Shown here: piece by piece, positions 55,130-62,500 of the stretch
How the letters are laid out: each line of letters opens with the position of its first letter
How positions within the stretch are numbered: position 1 is the first letter of the stretch
Origin: Mastigamoeba balamuthi
Lineage: Eukaryota > Evosea > Mastigamoebida > Mastigamoebidae
NCBI GenBank assembly: GCA_902651635.1
Contig: CACRSC010000031.1
Coordinates: 303,355 to 365,854, forward strand
Reading direction: 5' to 3'
Length of the DNA: 62,500 bases
The notes under the pieces: generated by a model
The model's database searches: none
Told to the model about the DNA's origin: nothing
The model's input: the letters and a program-made list of their open reading frames with translations, nothing else
Program-made: the position numbers and the translations under genes

Positions 55130-55455
55130 CGTGTTTTCCGCGGGTATTCGGCCTGCACGGTTTGCAAAAAATGCTGAAAAAAGTGATCCGTGTTTAATTC
55201 TGCCAACAGACACGTCAGAAACCGGAGCGGGGCGACGGGGTATCGGGCTGGGCGGAGATGGTGGCGGCACAGCGTCCCCATGATTCGTCGATGCACCGGA
55301 AGTGCGCGTGCATCGGGAAGCGCACGAATGGGAGGGTAGCGCCCGTCGGAAACAGAGATACAGGTATCTTCGTATGTGGCAGATCTAAAACACAACCCCA
55401 CCCCCAAATCTTCCCGGCGCGCGTGGTCCCCTCCTCGCCCGCAACCCCCGTCGCC
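55130..55455. promoter_or_regulatory. Divergent promoter region, MORN kinase / TRAPPC10
   Basis: About 325 nt between two outward-facing starts; presumably holds both promoters. No specific element recognised. Confidence 0.4.
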
Positions 55456-56748
55456 ATGGGTGACCACCACTGTGTTTCCTGTGCGCCCACCCCCGCGTAG
55501 CCCCTTTCTGCGCCCCCATCCCATCACCCCCCTCCTCACGGACCGGCGCTGCAGACCTCGACTCGTCGGGAGGCTTCATCTGGGAGATGCTGTGGCCGCA
55601 GCTCAAGGCGCGGCTGCCCCTGCAGGACGTCCAGTGGCGCACCAAGGTCGGCGCGACGCGCTCCGTGCCGCAGCTGCAGGTCGACTTCCTGCCGCAGGGC
55701 GACCCGCGCATCACGTTCCCACTCGACTCGATGACCAACTGGCACCGCCTGCCCTACCTGCGCCTCTTCCTCGTCAACGGTGACGTGCGTATGGGCACAA
55801 GATATGGGGGTCCCCGTATCTGTGGGGGCCTGATTTTCTGTTGCTTTCCGGGAATCTGCCTTTTCGCGATCAGATCGCTGCGTGTTCCCTTACTGAAGCA
55901 ATTTTATATTTCCGGTTTTGCTCTGCAGGACAATGAGAAGTATGCGTCGGCCAAGAAGACGGCGCAGCACTGGATCGAGGGCCTCTCGGGCACCCCCACG
56001 ACGGGTCAGTGGCTCGTGGTGGTCGTCACGCAGCGCGCACCCTCCAAGCAGATCTTCCAGGGCAGCTTCCTCGACAAGCTCCGCCGCGACCTCAACCGCA
56101 AGGACAGGTGCCCGGCCGCCACCCCTCGGCGTTCTGCCTCGGCCTCTACTGACGGAAACCCGGCGCCAACGCGTCCAGAATCGTTGCGCTGAGGATGGAC
56201 GGCGGCGGGGAAGACCTGTGGATCGAGTTCCTCGCCAAGGTGAAGGAGGCGCTTACGGCGAGCTTCGAGACGTTCACGGGGCTGCTGAGCGACGAGATCA
56301 AGCTGCTGGACTCGCAGCGCCAGCGCCCCGGCTGGGACTTCCTCAACTACTTCCTCATCAAGGAGGCCCTCGCGATGACCTACGAGCGTGCGCAGATCCC
56401 GCAGTCGGCTGTCGTGCAGTACAACCAGCTCGAGTGCACGTTCGTCGAGCACAAGGGTGAGTCCTCCCCTTGCCGTGCCCCACCCCTCCTCGCTGGTCTT
56501 TGCCGTCTCAGCCGGCGCGTGGGCTGGACTGCAGCGTCGACGGGTGTGTTCAAGGAGCAGTGGGGGATGTACCTCTCGGAGAGCTCCACTGCCATGCTGA
56601 TCGACGCGCCGCGCGACAAGTGCCGCGAGCTCATTACGACGCACCGCATCTCGCCTTTCGACTTTGGCCAGTACCTGTTCTCGCGCCAGGCTGCTGTGCG
56701 CGCTGCTCCCCCCGTAGCCCTCGCTGTCTCTCGTTCCTGATGTCGCGC

Positions 56749-56791
<43 letters not shown>

Positions 56792-59700
56792 GGGCTCAGA
56801 TTTACTTCTCGATGATGTCGCCGGTGTTTGTGGCCTCCAAGGCGTCGTCGTTCATCACGCAGACGCACAAGGACCTGTGCAGAATGACTCCCGCGCCCCC
56901 GTTCCTCTTTGCCGAGACGTGGACGATGACTGCCACGCTCGCGGTCGCCCAGGAGTGCCTGAAGCACATCAGCACCGCCCCGCGCATCGACCCCATCCGC
57001 ATGTCCACGGCCTCTGCCCCGGCCGACGGCCCCGGCGCCCTGCAGCGCTGCACGTCGACGGTGAACATGTCGTCCTCGGCCTCCGTTGCCGCCGGCGACA
57101 CGATGTCGGTTCTGGGCATTCCTGTGCTCCACATGCGCTCGCGCAGCACGTCGGGCCCAAAGTCCACTGTGGACATGCCGATATCGGGCCTGGGCAGCAG
57201 CCGCTCGCCCTTCTCGCACTTTTCGCGCGGGCCCACCGAGGCGGCGTCTGTCGCGGGCATGCCGCTGGGCTCCGCGGCGTCGAGCTCGCGCGGCCCCCCA
57301 TCGGTCTGCTCGGTGACGCGCGAGGCGGACAGGGAGGGCGAGGAGGTGTCGATGTACTACACGCTGGGCAACCTGCTCTACTTTGGGCGCATACAGCTCG
57401 AGCGCATGGGCCTCGCGTTCGGGCTCTACGAGGCGCGCATGCAGAACCAGATGACCGCGTTCGCAGACGCCTACGCGTCGGTCCTCGACGAGATACGCCT
57501 GGCGGTGCCCGAGAGCCTCGTCCCGCGCACCCCGGAGCCCGTCCTCGAGGCTGCGCCGCGCCCCACGCCGCGCGCCGTTGCACGCGCCGTGGTCGAGGAG
57601 CTGGAGGAGGTCGACCCCGCGGTGGCGGACCCCGTCGTCGACGAGGAGGCCGCGGTGCGCGCGGAGGTCAAGAGGCATCCGGCGCTGCTCTCGATATCGT
57701 CCGAGAGCGCCATCGCCAGGGCGGGGAGCGCGTTCGCGCTCGGCGAGAGCACTTCGACGTCGCCCGTGCACCGCGTCGGGAGCGCGAGCCCCGCGATATC
57801 GGAGGGCGGCCTGGGCCTCAGCGACGACGTCGAGGCCGTGCCGCCTGCGCCGCACAGCACGACGCCGCCGTCGGGGGAGGAGGTGGCCCCGGGGTCGCGC
57901 GCGATCAGGTCGCGGCCGCCGGCAGCGGGCGGTAACAAGAGGCCGCTGCGCATCGCGAACCTCAACAGGGACACGCCCGGGAGGAAGTCGTCTGCCGGGG
58001 AGTGTAGCAGCGACAGGCCAGACGCGCACAGGCTGCAGCTGGGGGGCAGGCAGCGGGCCAGCGCCAACATCGGAGTGCTGCCGCCGATGTTCTGGAGGCA
58101 CGACTCGGCGTCGCTGGCGGAGCGCGGGGCGGGGGCGCTGTCCGAGACGGCCTCCAAGGAGCTGCTGGCGAGCATCAAGAGCGAGACGGTCCGCGAGGCG
58201 CTGTCGAGCCAGGAGAACTTCGACAAGCAGTACGTGGCCATGACGGAGCAGGCGCAGTGCTCGTACAACCTCTCCAACCGCGGCCGTGTCGTCGAGCGCC
58301 TCACCCGCGACATCGCTTTCCTCTTCTTGTGCGTACACCCGCGCTCTCTCCCTAGCAATTTTTCCTGATCGCGTGGTGGCCCGTTGCAGCAAGCGGAGGA
58401 GGTGGCTGGACGCTGCGGACAGCCTGGAGTTGGTGCTGAAGCAGTTTGAGGCGAACCAGTGGACAGAGATGGCGTACCGTGTGCAGGCAATGCTCGCGCG
58501 CAGCTACAGGGCACTGGAGCACTGGACAGAGTGCGCGCCCCCACTTGCACCGCCGCTCTCAGCGCGTTGCCTCACCCATCGTGCCGCGCAGCTACGCCGA
58601 GTCGTGCATGTACCTGCTGAACCCCGCGCTCCCCCTGTCCGCCCTGGAGAGGGTGTACTACACGCAGCAGCTCTTCGACGCCGTCCCCAGCTGCCTCAAC
58701 TCGAGTCCGCATCCCCAAACCCCCCACCCGTTGCCTGCGGCCCTGTGACGGTGGCTCACGGGACCGGCGCTGTCGCAGGGCACGTCCTGCCGATGGACTT
58801 GGTGTTCAAGCTGACGCTGGGCGGGGACGCGCTCACCGCCGAGTCGTACACGATCGGCGACGCTGTGACGCTCAAGTGCACTGTCGAGAGCAACCTCGCG
58901 GTGCCCGTGCAGGTGCAGAACGTGTCCGTGCGCCTCGCGCGCTCGAACATGATCACGGACGACCAGGTCCTCGTCCTGCACACCCCCGAGGGTAACGAGA
59001 GTACGGGAGACAGCCACCGCAGCACCGCGCCCCCTGCCGCTGACAGCGCCCCCACCCCCCACCCCCGTTGCAGCGGTGACCATCAGCCCCGGGACGAACG
59101 AGTACACGCTGTGCACTACGCCGGCCATACTGGGCGACTTCCACTTCCACCGCTTCATCGTGGAGAAGGGAGGCCTCGCGCTTGAGATGGACCTCGAGCC
59201 GCTGCACCTCAAGACCGTCACCGTCAAGCCGTCGGTCCAGACGGCCGAGCTCGTCACTCTGCTCCCGCGTACCGCAATACCCACCCGCTCCCCCGCTCTG
59301 CTCTGGGCGCTTTGCTGAGCCCCGGATGGCTGCGCAGTGTGGCTGCCTGTCGGCGGCGACAGCGCCAAGGAGGCGACGCTGGTCATCAAGGCAAACGAGG
59401 ACGTGATCACCGAGGGTACCGTCACGATCACGTCGAGGACGGAGCTCGAGGTCTCCGGGGGCCGGCAGTACATGCTCTTCGAGGTGCGCGACGCCGACGG
59501 CAACGTGAAGCTGTCGCAGGAGCAGAAGATGAGCGTCACGACGCTCAAGATGCTGCCGCTCGCCAGGAACGAGACCTGCTCCCTCAAGCTCTTCATCCCC
59601 CCGCAGCCCGTCCACACGACGCATCAGGTCTCGCCATCGCCTTCAGTTCGCAGACGCAGACACGCTGACGCAAACGGCGGTTGCAGGTGTCGTTTGGGCT

Positions 59701-60638
59701 CAACTACGTCAAGAGCACCAGGGAGAGGCTGTCGCTGCGCAAGGACCTGTCCATCGAGTTCACTCTGCCGTTCAAGCTGTGCCACTGGGTCGTCCCGCTC
59801 GGAGAGAACACGTACGCACCTCGGGGGCCCCTGCGGTATCACTAACGCGCGGGCCGGGCAGTGCCGCGGCGCAGATCAGCGCAACCAACTCGGCGCTGTC
59901 CCCGCTGACGATCACCGACTACTCGCTCTCCGCGGGGGGCAAGGCTGCAGAGGACATCGACAGCGCACGCGCCTCGATCGGAGCAGTGCGGCCCACCAGC
60001 GAACGCCCAAGGCCCAAGGCTCACGCTTCCCACTCTAGACTGTGCACCAGTCGCACCAGCTGTCGCTGGCCTTTGTGCTGTCGCACGACCTGCGCGGCGC
60101 GGAGCAGAAGATCCAGACGTGCGAGCTGAGGGTTAGCTACAAGTACCCCAACGCCACGAGGACGGAGACTGCCGAGTTTGTCGCGCAACTGCCGCTGCAC
60201 CTGCACAGCCACGACTACGAGGTGGCGTACACGGCGGTGCCCGATGCGGTCGTCGTGGGCAACACGTACGACATGACCTTCACCCTGGCGCGCACGCACG
60301 GGCAGGGCGAGGACCGCGTGACGTACGAGGTGCGGTTCAACCAGGAGCTGTGGATGATCGCGGGCTTCAAGAGGCAGGCTGCCACGCTCGTCGACTGCAC
60401 ACCGAGCACGTTCACGGTGAGGGTGGTGCCGCTGGTCGTGGGGCGCCTCCCCATGCCGGAGGTCGTGCTGCTGCGGGCCGTCCCGGCGCGCGTGGGGCAG
60501 GTGGGGTGGAAGTCGGTGTGCTCGTTCCCCGACTCGGAAGAACTCGTGTGCTCGTTTGTCGAGGAAACCGCCGACAGCTTCAAGACGCCCATCTCACCCG
60601 AGCAGATCAGAGGCACGGCATACGCGCCGCCCGCGTAG
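55456..60638 (+). CDS. TRAPPC10: TRAPPC10 (Trs130) subunit of the TRAPP II complex
   Basis: A long gene with a 16-nt first exon (MGDHHY...) and about fifteen introns. Blocks recognisable against animal TRAPPC10: FIWEMLWPQLKARLP and VQWRTKVG near the start, ALTASFETFTGLL with PGWDFLNYFLIKEALAM, RISPFDFGQYLFSRQA, later AVGDAVTLKCTVESNLAVPV-type C2/Ig-like repeats, GLNYVKSTRERLSLRKDL, and the end block VTYEVRFNQELWMIAGF plus VVPLVVGRLPMPEVVLL. TRAPP II is the Golgi Rab GTPase exchange factor complex; TRAPPC10 is a large peripheral subunit. The middle (about 57000-58100) is a long Ser/Pro/Ala-rich insertion absent in animals. One intron carries a 40-nt TGC repeat at 56751-56790. Exact exon borders were only checked in part. 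Confidence 0.85.
56751..56790. repeat. (TGC)13 microsatellite in a TRAPPC10 intron
   Basis: Forty bases of uninterrupted TGC repeat just upstream of the acceptor CTCGGGCTCAG at 56799. As a polypyrimidine-like, G-containing tract directly before a splice site it may influence splicing, and its length is likely variable. Confidence 0.95.
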
Positions 60639-60659
60639 GAGAAGCGGGGGATCACTCAC

Positions 60660-61384
60660 AGGTCCCTCTGTTTGTCGGAGCAGGCGAGGAGCGTGATGCC
60701 GAAGTTATCCTGTGCTGGATCGACGACAAGATTGACCTGCCAGCCATGCAGTACCTTGTGGACAACGTCCAAAGACAGGTTGCGCCATCTCCTCCGGGGC
60801 GCTCTCGCTATATCTCACGACGCTATACGCAGAGGCCGCGCACGCTGATCAAGGAGATGACCTCGTCCACGCAGCTGAGCAGGTGGCTGGACCACCAGAC
60901 AAGCGCGATCGCCGCGAAGCTTCGTGTGGTCACCAACAGGTTCCGCGCCAACGACGGTGAGAACCGCGCCGCGTACAAGGTGGTGTCGCTGCTGAGGCAG
61001 AGGTCGTCGTTCGCGGACACGCCGGTGATGGTGTTCGCGCGGTCGTCGGCGGGACTGGAGGACCTTTCGCAGCTGCCGCGCGTGCAGGTGACAACGGAGC
61101 TATCGGAGATACTCAAGTTCGCTTCTCCGAGAGCGGCGGCGGTCAGGCAGCTCGTGGCGTCGTCTGCCAATGAGGACGGTGCCATTGTGCGTGCTGGGCC
61201 ATCCACGTCGTGCCACCGCTGCAAGCAATCCATCCCGTAAGCCCTCTGTTTGTGTTCTTACTTTTAACTATTCACTTCTGGCTACAGAGACAAGAACGTT
61301 GTAGTAACCGAAGACGGCTCCGTTATGCATCACGATTGCTACAGCTGCGGTGTTTGTGGGCAGTGCCTGGCGCCACACTCGTGA
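60660..61384 (+). CDS. Receiver-like (DD-motif) protein with C-terminal LIM-like zinc motif
   Basis: The frame is open from TRAPPC10's last codons; no ATG precedes the domain, so the start (perhaps an unseen 5' exon, or Met at 60748) is unresolved. The first part reads AEVILCWIDDKIDLPAMQYLV, a strand ending in Asp-Asp like phospho-receiver/flavodoxin folds, then RVVTNRFRANDGENRAAYKVV, TPVMVFARSS and VQVTTELSEILKF, completing a five-strand pattern. A 54-nt in-frame intron (60779-60832) probably interrupts it. After a final intron (about 61239-61289) the C-terminus forms a zinc pattern CHRCKQSI ... HHDCYSCGVCGQC, the first half of a LIM domain plus one extra pair. Membership in a known family could not be established. 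Confidence 0.55.
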
Positions 61385-61577
61385 CAAATGAATGAATGCA
61401 ATGTTGGTCCGTATTCCAAGGTTGTGTAATACCTTTGCTTGACACTTGAGATCAGAGAAAGCTACTCACTATCCAGTGTGGTTGACTCAAACTAAAGCTG
61501 CATGGTTCGTGTGAAGGCCTTGAACACGAAGAATGGGTACAAATTCAACTATGGTAATGAGAAAAAAAGAGGCAAAA
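61385..61577. other. Intergenic region
   Basis: About 190 nt between the LIM-like gene and tRNA-Asn; nothing recognised. Confidence 0.4.
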
Positions 61578-61650
61578 CGCTCCCGCTTGGATTTGAACCA
61601 AGGACCCTGCGGTTAACAGCCGCATGCACTGCCGACTGTGCTACGGAAGC
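61578..61650 (-). tRNA. tRNA-Asn (anticodon GTT)
   Basis: A 73-nt cloverleaf on the minus strand: acceptor GCTTCCG pairs with CGGGAGC (one wobble), discriminator G; anticodon arm TGCGG / loop CTGTTAA / CCGCA, anticodon GTT; T arm CTTGG TTCAAAT CCAAG. No intron, no encoded CCA. A T-run downstream (61561-61569 on the opposite strand as A's) can end Pol III transcription. Confidence 0.95.
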
Positions 61651-61789
61651 AGTTCTGCTTTTCATTTGATCGCGTTTCAAGATAAGTTAACTTCCCAGTC
61701 GACCTCTGGTCGGTGTAGGGTTACTACGGTATAACAAGGAACAAATATGGCTTCATAACTTCGGCAACGGAAGCCAGCAATTCAGTTCA

Positions 61790-62500
61790 CTACGATGTTA
61801 TCCACGATCGTACTTTCTTCGTGATAGTGGGACTTAGGTCATACGGAAACACCAGCGAGAACGTCTTGATGGTATCGGGGACGTTTGCACCCAAAAATGA
61901 ACGCAGGTTCCTGATGAGAGTGTCGACCTGCGGATGAGGTTAGAAGGTTGTGCACGCGTTTCTCGATACTCACGATTTTGATGTAAGCGCTCTCCTGTGT
62001 CGTCATCGGGAACGCGTCCTCAGGAACGGCCAGCGGGACTGGCAAGGCCAGAGAGGTCACGTCGTACTGCGATGCCAGCGCCAGTGCGCTCCACAGCCCC
62101 TGCAGCGTCGTCGAGGAGGCTTTCGACGAGTTGTCCACGTAGTCTGGGAGGGGGGGAAGTGGTCGTTATAGCACTGCTGCGCTGCGCTGGCGCGTCTCTG
62201 TTACTCACTGTCCTTCCTGTCGAGCACCACATGGAACACGAGGTGGACGTCGCAGAGGTTCGAGTGCCTCGTGATGAAGAAGTCGCCGGGCTTCAGCGGG
62301 TTTTGCGCGTGCGCCTTGCGCGCCCTGGCGACCTGCTCGCGCGCAGAGAGGAAGTGGAACTCGGGCATCAGCTCGCACTGCTCGAAGAAGGCCTCGTGCA
62401 CGGCGTCGGTCATGCAGAGCGACGCGTCCACGGGCAGCAGCACCGCGCCGAGCTTCCTGGAGTAGAGGCGCAGCATGCTCCTCTCCCTCCGCTGCCTCTG
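61790..62500 (-). CDS. C12orf4-like protein (FERRY complex subunit 4), 3' part
   Basis: Three exons are visible (62500-62209, 62143-61974, 61927-61790; introns 65 and 46 nt); the gene continues past the right edge. The family is recognised by GDFFITRHSNLCDVHLVFHVV, the strongest signature of C12orf4/DUF2362, then TTLQGLWSALALASQYDVTSLALPVPL and the tail KTFSLVFPYDLSPTITKKV. In animals this protein is a subunit of the FERRY complex, a Rab5 effector that links mRNA to early endosomes. The stop is TAG at 61790-61792. An ATG at 62476 is probably internal, since the frame stays open to the edge. Confidence 0.8.

Noticed and set aside
60600-60720. Fusion of TRAPPC10 with the downstream receiver-like/LIM frame
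   Set aside because: No donor/acceptor pair (GT or GC) joins the two frames without creating a stop, and TRAPPC10 ends at a position expected for the family.

Overview
The window is nuclear DNA from a GC-rich unicellular eukaryote. Most genes are split by short introns (about 40-110 nt), lie close together on both strands, and encode typically eukaryotic proteins. Delta-tubulin and a divergent CCT-like chaperonin point to an organism that builds basal bodies and flagella. A kinase of the MORN/MSP-like/tyrosine-kinase-like type, a K+-independent proton pyrophosphatase, RhoGDI and small GTPases fit a free-living flagellate or amoeboflagellate. The exact lineage cannot be fixed from sequence alone. 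Exon models were built by hand from reading-frame continuity and splice sites; the models with full exon lists close in frame.

Layout. 1-5150 is an AT-richer accessory block with three spliced genes, one of them a hAT-like transposase, plus repeated TATGCCGGCGGCATA-type palindromes. 5151-6987 is AT-rich and holds only tRNA-Arg. 6988-25000 is a dense host region: a two-TM HeH/LEM-like protein, farnesyltransferase beta, a nucleotide-sugar transporter, a RING protein, a WD40 protein, a METTL21-like methyltransferase, hypothetical genes, a RanBP2-finger/BAG protein, Rab-like and Rho GTPases, and delta-tubulin. 25000-27400 is a second AT-rich, gene-poor island with palindromes and a possible transposase scrap. 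27401-45536 holds an F-box/YwqG fusion, an FHA-bromodomain protein, the chaperonin, RhoGDI, a UBR4-type E3 ligase lacking the usual N-terminal part, H+-PPase and a TMEM245-like membrane protein. 45537-62500 holds a probable GPI-anchored protein, a Cys-rich secreted protein, an MFS transporter, the MORN kinase, TRAPPC10, a receiver-like/LIM protein, tRNA-Asn and a C12orf4-like gene cut by the window edge.

Themes. Several products belong together functionally: farnesyltransferase beta, a Rho GTPase ending in a farnesyl-type CAAX box and RhoGDI (Rho lipidation and cycling); UBR4, RING and F-box proteins (ubiquitin); TRAPPC10, the Rab-like GTPase and the sugar transporter (secretory pathway). Splicing is unusual: many donors read GTGCGY, and at least five introns are GC-AG with a GCACGY donor.
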